Source of the DNA: an uncultured Succinatimonas sp.
GTDB lineage: Bacteria; Pseudomonadota; Gammaproteobacteria; Enterobacterales; Succinivibrionaceae
Reading direction: 5' to 3'
DNA: 33,601 nt
Assembly (NCBI GenBank): GCA_937880335.1
Contig: CALFLJ010000137.1
Location: forward strand, 1 to 33,601
Shown: piece after piece, positions 16,005-23,800 of the stretch
Position numbering within the stretch: the stretch's first letter is position 1
Layout: every line of letters starts with the position of its first letter
Translations under genes and position numbers: made by a program
The notes under the pieces: model-generated
What the model saw: the letters and a program-made list of their open reading frames with translations, nothing else
The model's database searches: none
What the model was told of the DNA's origin: nothing

Positions 16005-18272
16005 TTAACCGCAAGAAATACAACCAATACCTAATTTACGTAATCTATCTATGGTAACTCCCTCACCATCACGACGGCCACATTTAGGGCAGACATCGTT
16101 AATAACACCTACATAATTACATACAGGGCAACGGTCGACTGGGTGGTTAATAGAGCCATACCCTACACCACATGCCTTCATATAAAGAATTACCTTTTCA
16201 AAGGCTTCAACATTCTTAGTTAAGTCTCCATCCATCTCTACATACGAAATAGATCCAGCATTACATAAAGCATGGAAAGGACCTTCTATTCTAATCTTAT
16301 CTGCAGCTGTAATATTGTAATAAACAGGAACATGAAAGCTATTAGTATAGTACTCTCTATCAGTAACCCCTTTGATAGAGCCGTAAATATTTCTATCAAT
16401 CTTAACAAAACGACCAGATAAACCTTCAGCAGGAGTTGAGAATAAAGAGAAATTTAATCCTGTATCAACAGTATGTTTATCTGTAAGATCTCTCATATGC
16501 TTAATAATCTTATAACCAAGATCATAAGCTTCCTTACTCTCACCATGATGCTTACCAATTAACGCAACCAAACACTCAGCCAAGCCAATAAAGCCAACAG
16601 ACATAGAGCCATGTTTGATAACATCTTCTATACGGTCCTCAGGCTCCAATCGATCAGAATCAATCCAAACACCTTGTCCCATTAAGAAAGGATAATTTAA
16701 AACTTGCTTAGCCGCTATTAACTTGAACCGATCCATCAGCTGATCAAAGACCATATAAATCATTTTATCTAAGCTTTCAAAGAAAGCACTGATAGAACCG
16801 TGAGCTTCAATACCTAAACGAGGTAGATTAATTGTAGTAAATGAAAGGTTTCCTCTCCCAGGAATAATCTGGCGAGTCTTATCGTAGTAGTTAGACACAA
16901 CTCTAGTACGACATCCCATTAAAGCGACTTCTGTTTCAGGATGTCCTGGGATATAGTACTCAGCGTTAAAAGGTGCATCCAAGAAAGAAAAGTTTGGAAA
17001 GAGTCTCTTAGCAGAAACTTTGCAAGAAAGCTTAAACAGATCGTAGTTTGGATCACCTTCCTTTGTATTAACCCCATCTTTTACTTTAAAGATTTGTACA
17101 GGGAAAATTGGTGTCTCACCACCACCTAATCCAGCATCAGTTGCTAAAAGTACATTCTTCATAATCAAACGCATTTCAGGAGTTGTTCCAGTACCATAGT
17201 TGATAGAGGAGAAAGGAACTTGAGCTCCTGCACGAGACTGCATTGAATTTAGGTTGTGGATTAATGCTTCCATAGCTTGATAAGTCTCGCGCTCTGTAAG
17301 CTTAATCGCTTCAGATAATATATAATCTATATCAGAAGATGTAACATGATTAAGATTATTTTCCTGGAAAAATTTTACTAAATATTCTCTAATTTCTATT
17401 TGAGATTCCTTAGTTAAGCAAGACTCATTCTTTTTATAGAGATTGTTACAAAACTCTTTAATAGATGAGGTGTCATTAGTATCGTCTCTTAAAACAATAT
17501 CAATAACTTTTCTTAAATGCTTTATATAAGATGCAACAACATAAGGTGCTAAATCGTATTCAAATAAAGGAATAGACTGACCACCATGCATATCATTCTG
17601 ATTTGACTGAATAGCAATACAGCATAGAGCGGCTGCTGACTGAATCGACTGTGGCTCACGTAAAAAACCATGACCAGTAGAAAAACCACGTTTAAATAAA
17701 TCTTTTAAACCAATCTGACAGCAGTTGATTGTTAAAAGGTAGAAATCTAAGTCATGGATATGAATATCACCACGAGCATGAGCTATAGAGTGCTCAGGCC
17801 TTAGAATATAACGACGGACATAATCCTTAGATCCCTCTGAACCAAAGCGCAACATAAGACCCATTGGTGCATTTGCATCTATATTAGCGTTTTCACGCTT
17901 AAGATCCATATCAGCAGTACTTTTTGAAGTAAGATCTCTATAAATCTTAGTTAGCTCAGTATTGTAAGTTCTTACATTTGTTCTATTTTGGCGATATAAA
18001 ATAAAATTTTTAGCTTCAGCAGCAAGATCAGCTTGAATCATTACTTGCTCGATAATATCTTGAATATTTTCGACAGTTGGTTCTTCAAGATTTTTATCTT
18101 CAATTTTGTTAACAACATCTGAAGTTAATTTCTCAATTAACAGCTCCTCTTTCTCAGAGGTGGATTTATCATCAGGGTGAATAGAAATTAAAGCTTTTCG
18201 GATTGCATTTGCAATCTTTCGTTCGTTAAAAGAAACTTTTCTGCCGTCTCTTTTTACTATAACCTTGATCAT
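16005..18272 (-). CDS. nrdD: Anaerobic ribonucleoside-triphosphate reductase, large chain lacking the glycyl-radical segment
   Basis: This class III reductase converts ribonucleoside triphosphates to deoxyribonucleotides without oxygen. An ATP-cone starts at the N-terminus (VIVKRDGRKVSFNERKIANA). The barrel shows INCCQIGLKDLF, GAQVPFSSINYGT, MGCRTRV and GRGNLSFTTINLPRLG. The zinc Cys4 is CPVC (715-718) and CPKC (728-731). After it, where the RVxGYLG radical motif should be, the chain reads GEGVTIDRLRKLGIGCISCG and stops at 755 aa, with a CxxC (Cys751, Cys754) as the tail. The radical motif is supplied by the next gene. AAGGA precedes the ATG. It is the first gene of the nrdD-peptide-nrdG-pqiABC run and diverges from earP. 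Confidence 0.96.
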   Translation of the reverse strand: MIKVIVKRDGRKVSFNERKIANAIRKALISIHPDDKSTSEKEELLIEKLTSDVVNKIEDKNLEEPTVENIQDIIEQVMIQADLAAEAKNFILYRQNRTNVRTYNTELTKIYRDLTSKSTADMDLKRENANIDANAPMGLMLRFGSEGSKDYVRRYILRPEHSIAHARGDIHIHDLDFYLLTINCCQIGLKDLFKRGFSTGHGFLREPQSIQSAAALCCIAIQSNQNDMHGGQSIPLFEYDLAPYVVASYIKHLRKVIDIVLRDDTNDTSSIKEFCNNLYKKNESCLTKESQIEIREYLVKFFQENNLNHVTSSDIDYILSEAIKLTERETYQAMEALIHNLNSMQSRAGAQVPFSSINYGTGTTPEMRLIMKNVLLATDAGLGGGETPIFPVQIFKVKDGVNTKEGDPNYDLFKLSCKVSAKRLFPNFSFLDAPFNAEYYIPGHPETEVALMGCRTRVVSNYYDKTRQIIPGRGNLSFTTINLPRLGIEAHGSISAFFESLDKMIYMVFDQLMDRFKLIAAKQVLNYPFLMGQGVWIDSDRLEPEDRIEDVIKHGSMSVGFIGLAECLVALIGKHHGESKEAYDLGYKIIKHMRDLTDKHTVDTGLNFSLFSTPAEGLSGRFVKIDRNIYGSIKGVTDREYYTNSFHVPVYYNITAADKIRIEGPFHALCNAGSISYVEMDGDLTKNVEAFEKVILYMKACGVGYGSINHPVDRCPVCNYVGVINDVCPKCGRRDGEGVTIDRLRKLGIGCISCG

Positions 18273-18395
18273 CAGATAAATCCTTTTTTTAACAAAATTT
18301 TAACTTAATAACACGTTGGAGTACGTATCTTTATGATTTATAAAAAAATATTTTTTCTTTATTTTTTAATAAGTTAGGTGTTTTTAGACATCTAT

Positions 18396-18424
18396 ATTAT
18401 CAACAAATAGGATACCGTTTTCAA
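18396..18424 (-). promoter_or_regulatory. Candidate promoter of the nrdD operon
   Basis: On the minus strand TTGAAA (18424-18419) and GATAAT (18401-18396) are spaced 17 bp apart, giving a leader of about 120 nt before nrdD. No clear NrdR box pair or complete FNR palindrome (TTGAT-N4-ATCAA) was found, only a TTGAT half-site overlapping the -10. Confidence 0.35.
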
Positions 18425-18438
18425 CCTCTTTATTTTTT

Positions 18439-19512
18439 ATGAAAGTATTGACAAAAACTCTTAGTATATTTTGTAACGTTATCGATAATTTCGGTGATGC
18501 TGGTTTCTGTTTACGCTTAGCAAGAGATTTAAGCCATTTATATAAGGTCGAACTATTATGCGACAACCTAGAAACACTAAACAAAATTAAAGAAAAATTT
18601 GAAATTAATGATAATTTAAAAATTTCTAAATGGCCCCAAAATAATAATGATTATCATTTAACAGATATTATTATTGAAGCGTTCTCATGTCGTTTACCAA
18701 AATTTTGCTATAAAAAAATAAAAGAAGATGGTGCTTTAGTAATAAAGCTTGAGTACTTAACAGCTGAGAAATTCGCTGAAGAATGCCATGGATTAAAGTC
18801 TTTTTCAAATGGCATTGAAAGCTACTTCTTTTTCCCTGGATTTACTAAAAAAACTGGGGGAGTAATTATAGAAAAAAACTTAAATGATTTTAATTATCAG
18901 CAGAACAATTTAATACAAAATAAATTTCTAATAAATATATTTTCTTACGAAACAGCCCCCCTAAAAAATTTTTTCTATACTTTGTTTAAGTGCAAAAAAA
19001 ATTTTGAAATAAATGTATTTGAAGGATTAGCTCAAGAATGCTTGAATAAAAGTTTTTCCAAAGATTTAAAAGTTGGTGACAAAATACAAATTAACAACTG
19101 CAATATCAAAATTTTAAAAATGGTCCCACAGTCAAAATTTGATGAAATTTTGTTTAAAGCAGACTTAAATCTTGTAAGAGGAGAGGATTCAATTGTTAGA
19201 GCTATGCTTAGTGGAAAACCTTTTTTATGGAATATTTATCCACAAAGTGAAGATACTCACAAAGAAAAGCTAAAAGCTCTATTTGCAAGAATGAAAGAAC
19301 ATATCCAATATTTAGATATCATAAATAAAATAGAAGATCTAAATTTAAGTTATAACCATTATGGAGATGCTATAGAAAATCTAGATCTAATTGAATTTTA
19401 TCCATCATGGCTTCAAATTAGCAAAATTTGGGCAACTCACCTCAAATCATTAGGATCATTAACAGATAACTTAAATAAATTTATTGAAGATAAGCTTGAG
19501 GAAAAATCATAA
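18439..19512 (+). CDS. earP: Protein-arginine rhamnosyltransferase EarP
   Basis: EarP transfers rhamnose from dTDP-beta-L-rhamnose to Arg32 of elongation factor P. Family hallmarks are the N-terminal FCNVIDNFGDAGFCLRLAR and the C-terminal nucleotide-sugar site MVPQSKFDEILFKADLNLVR followed by GEDSIVRAMLSGKPFLWNIY and PQSEDTHKEKL. At 357 aa it is near the usual 370-380. It lies 248 bp upstream of its substrate gene efp, the usual arrangement. The product is lysine-rich and the gene is more AT-rich than efp. No good Shine-Dalgarno precedes the ATG, so expression may be low. dTDP-rhamnose synthesis genes are not in this window. Confidence 0.95.
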   Translation: MKVLTKTLSIFCNVIDNFGDAGFCLRLARDLSHLYKVELLCDNLETLNKIKEKFEINDNLKISKWPQNNNDYHLTDIIIEAFSCRLPKFCYKKIKEDGALVIKLEYLTAEKFAEECHGLKSFSNGIESYFFFPGFTKKTGGVIIEKNLNDFNYQQNNLIQNKFLINIFSYETAPLKNFFYTLFKCKKNFEINVFEGLAQECLNKSFSKDLKVGDKIQINNCNIKILKMVPQSKFDEILFKADLNLVRGEDSIVRAMLSGKPFLWNIYPQSEDTHKEKLKALFARMKEHIQYLDIINKIEDLNLSYNHYGDAIENLDLIEFYPSWLQISKIWATHLKSLGSLTDNLNKFIEDKLEEKS

Positions 19513-19515
19513 ATT

Positions 19516-19633
19516 AAAAAACTAGCTATTGTTTTGCCAAAGATCGCTGTATATCTGTTAGAATTGAGGATTAAATTTATTGGTAGTGCTATTGTTCTAT
19601 AATTTAGGACAGAATTTATTTAGCTAGTTTTTT
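19516..19633. repeat. 13-bp inverted repeat bracketing the efp promoter
   Basis: AAAAAACTAGCTA (19516-19528) starts just after the earP stop codon, and its exact reverse complement TAGCTAGTTTTTT lies at 19621-19633. The 92-bp interval contains the efp -10 candidate TATAAT (19598-19603). Right arm plus T-run could terminate earP read-through transcripts, whereas efp transcripts starting near 19610 would contain only the right arm. Confidence 0.45.
19598..19603 (+). promoter_or_regulatory. Candidate -10 element for efp
   Basis: A perfect TATAAT lies about 160 bp before the efp ATG. No good -35 hexamer is found at 16-18 bp, so the assignment is tentative. It would give a leader of about 150 nt containing the efp hairpin. 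Confidence 0.35.
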
Positions 19634-19703
19634 TAACTGCTTAATTTGTAATAAAAATATTACTTTAAAATCTACCAAACTTTTATTTGATATCAATGTA
19701 TTT

Positions 19704-19763
19704 ACGGAGGACTGTGTTTTCTACTTAGTTGAACTCTAGGTTCAAAACACAATTTTTTTTATG
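19704..19763 (+). promoter_or_regulatory. efp leader: Shine-Dalgarno separated from the start codon by a hairpin
   Basis: The only good ribosome-binding sequence, ACGGAGG (19704-19710), lies 50 nt upstream of the ATG. Between them TGTGTTTT (19713-19720) pairs with AAAACACA (19744-19751), enclosing a smaller GAAC/GTTC stem. The hairpin is followed by AATTTTTTTT running straight into ATG. Folding would bring the Shine-Dalgarno near the start; alternatively, stem plus T-run resembles an intrinsic terminator (attenuator). Confidence 0.5.
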
Positions 19764-20324
19764 AAATTAGCTCAAGAAGTTCGCGCTGGTAACGTTATCA
19801 TGTTAAACAACAACCCAATGGTTGTTCAGAAAACAGAATACAGTAAGTCAGGTCGTAACGCTGCCGTTGTTAAGATGAAGTTAAAGAGTCTTCTTTCAAA
19901 TGCAGGTACTGAAACTGTTTTCCGTGCCGACGATCGTTTAGACGACGTTATCCTTGATCACAAAGATTGTACCTATTCTTATTTCAATGACCCGCTTTAT
20001 GTTTTCATGGACGAAGAGTTCAATCAATATGATATTGAAAAAGACAACATGGGTGATGTTTTAAATTACCTCGTTGATGGTATGGAAGATGTTTGCCAGG
20101 TAACTTTCTACAATGGTAAAGCTATTAGTGTTGAGTTACCAATCAGTATTGTTCGTGAAGTAGAGTACACCGAGCCTGCAGTTCGTGGTGATACATCAGG
20201 TAAGGTAATGAAGCCTGCACGCTTAGCAGGTACTGGCTATGAGCTTTCCGTACCAGATTTCGTTAAAACAGGCGATAAGATTGAAATCGACACTCGCACT
20301 AACGAATTCAAAAAGCGTGTTTAA
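19761..20324 (+). CDS. efp: Elongation factor P, arginine type
   Basis: EF-P enters the ribosome E site and rescues stalls at polyproline stretches. The three beta-barrel domains are recognisable from MKLAQEVRAGNVIMLNNNPM onward, through FRADDRLDDV to the C-terminal GDKIEIDTRTNEFKKRV. The loop reads TEYSKSGRNAA with Arg32 at the tip, as in Pseudomonas and Neisseria proteins modified by EarP, rather than the lysine of the E. coli protein. The length of 187 aa is standard. Codon use (CGT, GGT, AAC) is much more biased than in earP, as expected for an abundant factor. The start has no nearby Shine-Dalgarno (see the leader entry). Confidence 0.97.
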   Translation: MKLAQEVRAGNVIMLNNNPMVVQKTEYSKSGRNAAVVKMKLKSLLSNAGTETVFRADDRLDDVILDHKDCTYSYFNDPLYVFMDEEFNQYDIEKDNMGDVLNYLVDGMEDVCQVTFYNGKAISVELPISIVREVEYTEPAVRGDTSGKVMKPARLAGTGYELSVPDFVKTGDKIEIDTRTNEFKKRV

Positions 20325-20453
20325 GAAAACTGTAATAAAAAAAATATATAAACAACTTTATCTAATTTTTTTTGAAAAGTTAAATCTCAAACTTTATAGA
20401 TCATAGTTTCAAATTTTGACTATCTTCTTATAGTAAGGGATACCAATTAAATC

Positions 20454-20490
20454 AAAGAGATCCTTAGTTTTTCTTGGGATCTCTTTTACT
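20454..20490 (+). terminator. Intrinsic terminator of efp
   Basis: AAAGAGATCC (20454-20463) pairs perfectly with GGATCTCTTT (20477-20486), a 10-bp stem with a 13-base loop, ending in a short T-run, about 130 bp after the efp stop. Confidence 0.7.
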
Positions 20491-20897
20491 ATCTAGCCAA
20501 TCTGGATACAGGTATTGAAGCCAGTAAACACTTAATTTGCCCCATAGCTCTGATAAGAGATTATCCAGGTAATAAATTTCCTTTGTAAAAGATAGTTGTG
20601 ATATTGAGGCGTTAAAAATCGTTTAGATCCTTGTACTGTCTTAATTATGTTCCTATAACATTCTTTTCTCTATATATTAAAAGACTATAAAATTGATTTT
20701 TAATAGTATGGGAGCAAATTGCAAAATAGCCATTAAACAAACACCTCTGTTTGACAACTTTGACGTATACGGACCATACCTAGCTCTTTTGCTATAAAAT
20801 AATACAAAGGACATACAGGCAACATATACCAGACACTCAACAGTACACCATCATGATAAACATGAAGATATATAGGACATTAGGTATTGATGCCATG

Positions 20898-21347
20898 TCA
20901 AGTAAATGTCCTTTTTTCTTTAGATGCAATTATGTCATATGAACCTATAGCTTCATGAATAAAGTAAGAGTTGTTTAAAGACTGTCTATAATTGCGAAAA
21001 TGATCCTTTTACAGCAACTTCTTCTAGTTACTAAATATCAGCTTGAGTGAATCCCAAATTCATTAGTCGTTTAACATCAAGCACCGAAAATAGGTAAGAC
21101 AAAATGACGTATTGTCACAGAGAAATAAGATGAATCATATTCAGCGTAGGTTCTTAACTTTGCTATTTCCACATCATCAATCTTAATAATTTTTTTTATT
21201 CATAAAAATACATTTACCATATAGTTTAGGATCTAACTTCAGGTAAATTTGCGAAAAGTTACCTAATTGACATAACAGCTGACCAGCCCTACATATATTA
21301 TTTTGGACATACATGACCGTAAGTATCAAAAACAGAGCATAAAACTA
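20898..21347 (-). pseudogene. Heavily decayed unrecognised gene
   Basis: Consecutive minus-strand fragments in different frames read like one protein. First 21344-21186 (CRAGQLLCQLGNFSQIYLKL, then DPKLYGKCIFMN). Then 21199-21080 (KIDDVEIAKLRTYAEYDSSY, then FSVTIRHFVLPIFGA). Then about 21079-20956 (DVKRLMNLGFTQADI, two stops, LEEVAVKGSFSQL). Last 20966-20901 (FIHEAIGSYDIIASKEKRTF). At least three frameshifts and several stops are needed to join them. I do not recognise the family. It sits between efp and mnmG, where mioC and oriC lie in relatives, but does not resemble MioC. Confidence 0.5.
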
Positions 21348-21593
21348 AATTTGGGAGTAAGTAAATCAGTTAACATAGAATTATTTATTACCAAAAATAA
21401 ACCATTTACATTGAAAAATTTTTCTAAAAAATCACCTCATATCTATCAAATAACTTTTCAATAAAAAACACCTTTTTTACTCAAATTATTTCATAAAAAA
21501 AGAAAATTGCTTTTTAAATTTAAATAGTGTTTTTGAAAATAAAAAAATGACTAATTTTACTCACATTTTCGGTACAATAACGCCTGTAAAAAA

Positions 21594-21769
21594 ATTGTGG
21601 GAATCTTTTCGAAAAACGTAAGGAAAAACTTTTGATAAATCAATCTAATTTTTAGATTGTTAATAACTTAAAACTTTCCCACAATAATCAACAACTGAAT
21701 TAACAATTTGTAGAAAGTTTTTTTTTTATAAAACTATCTGATTTAAAAAGTTTTTTTTTACTTTCTACA
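21594..21769. repeat. Cluster of inverted repeats in the candidate origin
   Basis: ATTGTGGGAA (21594-21603) is the exact reverse complement of TTCCCACAAT (21676-21685), both loosely DnaA-box-like. Between them lies the hairpin CAATCTAA-TTT-TTAGATTG (21641-21659). A further pair, TGTAGAAAGT (21709-21718) and ACTTTCTACA (21760-21769), encloses long T-tracts. The set is 130 bp upstream of mnmG and may be origin structure or mnmG control elements. Confidence 0.45.
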
Positions 21770-21897
21770 GATTCCAACGTCCTAATAATAAAGATAATAA
21801 GATAAATATATAGAAATTAATATTTTCTATTAATTCATTATTAAGACCTCTTTTATTGTTGGAAACTATTTTTTCTGAGGTCAATGGAAAGTTTACT

Positions 21898-23784
21898 ATG
21901 AACAAATTTAGAGAATTTGACGTAATTGTTATTGGTGCAGGACATGCAGGAATCGAGGCTGCTGCAGCTGCAGCTCGTATGCATTGCAAAACTTTACTTC
22001 TTACCCATAATTTAGAAACTATAGGTGAGATGTCTTGCAATCCTGCCTTTGGAGGAATAGGTAAAGGTCATCTAATTAAGGAAATTGATGCCATGGGAGG
22101 GGTATGTCCTATGGCAATTGATAAATCAGGAATCCAATTTAGAACATTAAACTCTTCAAAAGGACCGGCTGTAAGAGCAACAAGAGCACAAACAGACCGT
22201 CATCTTTATAAAGAAGAAATGAGACGATTACTTTGGAATTACCCTGATTTAACTATATTTCAACAACCTGCTACAAATATTCTTTTTAAAGATCAAACTA
22301 TTGCAGGTGTTGTTACTGCTGCAGGTATAAATTTTTATTGTAAAGCTGTAATTATCTGTGCTGGTACATTCTTAAATGGTCTTATTCACATAGGTTTAAA
22401 TCATTACTCCGGTGGCAGAGCTGGAGATCCTGCTTCTATTGACCTTGCAGAAAATTTAAAAGAACTAGGCCTTAAAGTTGGACGTTTAAAAACAGGAACA
22501 CCAGCTCGTATTGTTGCTTCATCCATTGATTTTTCAAAAATGACTAAGCAAGAGCCAGAATCTCCTTTGCCTTCTTTTTCATTCCTAGATGATGAATCAA
22601 TGCATCCTACTCAAGTTCCTTGTTATATAACAAGAACTAATGAAAGAACTCATGAAATAATTAGAGGTGGTTTAGATAGGAGTCCTTTATATTCAGGCGT
22701 TATACATAGTGTAGGTCCTCGCTATTGTCCTTCTATTGAAGATAAAATTGTTAGATATCCTGATAGAACATCTCATCAAATCTTTTTGGAGCCTGAAGGG
22801 TTAACGTCACCCCTCGTTTATCCTAATGGAATCTCAACATCTTTACCTTTTGATGTTCAGGAAAATTTTATTCATTCAATTGAAGGTTTAGAAAATGCGG
22901 TATTAGCAAGACCTGGTTATGCTATTGAGTATGATTTTTATGATCCTAGAGAACTATCTGTTTCTATGCAGTCTAAGAAAATTTCTGGCTTATTCTTAGC
23001 AGGTCAAATTAACGGTACTACAGGCTATGAAGAGGCAGCTGCTCAAGGTTTACTTGCTGGTATAAATGCCAGTCTTTATATAAAAGGTCAAAAACCTTGG
23101 TTCCCTCGTCGTGATGAAGCTTATATAGGTGTCCTTATGGATGATTTATGTACTTTGGGAACTAAAGAACCTTATCGAATGTTTACTTCTCGTGCTGAGT
23201 ATCGTTTAATTTTAAGAGAGGATAATGCTGATTTACGTTTGACTACAAAAGCAAGAGAGCTTGGTTTAGTCTCGGATGAAAGATGGAGTTTCTTTGAGAA
23301 AAAGCAAAATCAAATAGAGAAAGAAAAAGCTCGTTTGAGAATGACAACTGTAAAACCGTCATCAGAAATGGGAAAGAGTATAAGTAATACTTTAAGAGCT
23401 CCTTTATCACAAGAACAGAGTTTAGAAGAGATTTTGCGACGCCCTGAATGTAAACTTAATAATTTATTAAAAGCTGCAAAATTAGATCCAATAGCAACTA
23501 TAGATCAGGCTGCTGAGCAAGTTGAGATTCAAGTAAAATATCAAGGATACCTTGATAGAGAAATAGATGATATTCGTAAAAAAGAGAGTAATGAACGCAC
23601 ATTACTCCCTCTTGATTTTGATTATTCTTCTATTAGAGCTTTATCTAATGAAGTTGCACAAAAGTTAAATGAATACAAGCCTGATACTATAGGAATGGCT
23701 TCACGTATATCTGGTGTAACCCCAGCTGCAATTTCTATTTTATTAGTTCATCTCAAAAAGATGGGGATGCTTGGTAAAAACTAA
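21898..23784 (+). CDS. mnmG: tRNA uridine-5-carboxymethylaminomethyl modification enzyme MnmG
   Basis: MnmG (GidA) is the FAD- and NADH-dependent partner of MnmE in modifying U34 of tRNA. The FAD-binding GAGHAGIEAAAAAARM is at the N-terminus, followed by CNPAFGGIGKGHLIKEIDAM and PRYCPSIEDKIVR. The ATG at 21898 gives 628 aa against 629 in E. coli and starts MNKFREFDVIVIGAGHAG; a TTG 14 codons upstream also opens the frame but is not needed. GAGG and GGAAAG lie upstream. It starts the mnmG-rsmG-parA-parB run next to the presumed origin. Confidence 0.97.
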   Translation: MNKFREFDVIVIGAGHAGIEAAAAAARMHCKTLLLTHNLETIGEMSCNPAFGGIGKGHLIKEIDAMGGVCPMAIDKSGIQFRTLNSSKGPAVRATRAQTDRHLYKEEMRRLLWNYPDLTIFQQPATNILFKDQTIAGVVTAAGINFYCKAVIICAGTFLNGLIHIGLNHYSGGRAGDPASIDLAENLKELGLKVGRLKTGTPARIVASSIDFSKMTKQEPESPLPSFSFLDDESMHPTQVPCYITRTNERTHEIIRGGLDRSPLYSGVIHSVGPRYCPSIEDKIVRYPDRTSHQIFLEPEGLTSPLVYPNGISTSLPFDVQENFIHSIEGLENAVLARPGYAIEYDFYDPRELSVSMQSKKISGLFLAGQINGTTGYEEAAAQGLLAGINASLYIKGQKPWFPRRDEAYIGVLMDDLCTLGTKEPYRMFTSRAEYRLILREDNADLRLTTKARELGLVSDERWSFFEKKQNQIEKEKARLRMTTVKPSSEMGKSISNTLRAPLSQEQSLEEILRRPECKLNNLLKAAKLDPIATIDQAAEQVEIQVKYQGYLDREIDDIRKKESNERTLLPLDFDYSSIRALSNEVAQKLNEYKPDTIGMASRISGVTPAAISILLVHLKKMGMLGKN

Positions 23785-23800
23785 AAAGAGGCTTTTTTTT

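Larger units (their letters stand above)
20325..21897. other. 1.57-kb gene-free stretch upstream of mnmG, expected oriC position
   Basis: By synteny with Vibrio and enterics, oriC is expected next to mnmG. The right part (about 21400-21850) is extremely AT-rich with several inverted repeats, which suits an origin. No 9-mer matching TTATNCACA was found; the closest are TTACTCACA (21558-21566, one mismatch) and TTTCCCACA (21675-21683, two mismatches). GATC sites are not enriched. The left part holds the efp terminator and, at about 20898-21347, a broken gene on the minus strand. No mioC is present. Confidence 0.5.

Noticed and set aside
15968..16010. Split nrdD as a sequencing frameshift
   Set aside because: No reading frame of the spacer continues NrdD into the radical motif, and the second ORF has its own AGGAG and ATG.
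20700..20850. Short ORF pieces on both strands left of the decayed gene
   Set aside because: Brief open stretches with stops and no coherent continuation; could be more of the decayed gene but not supportable.
21856..21897. TTG start 14 codons upstream for mnmG
   Set aside because: The ATG at 21898 gives the family length and N-terminus and has purine-rich ribosome-binding sequence upstream.
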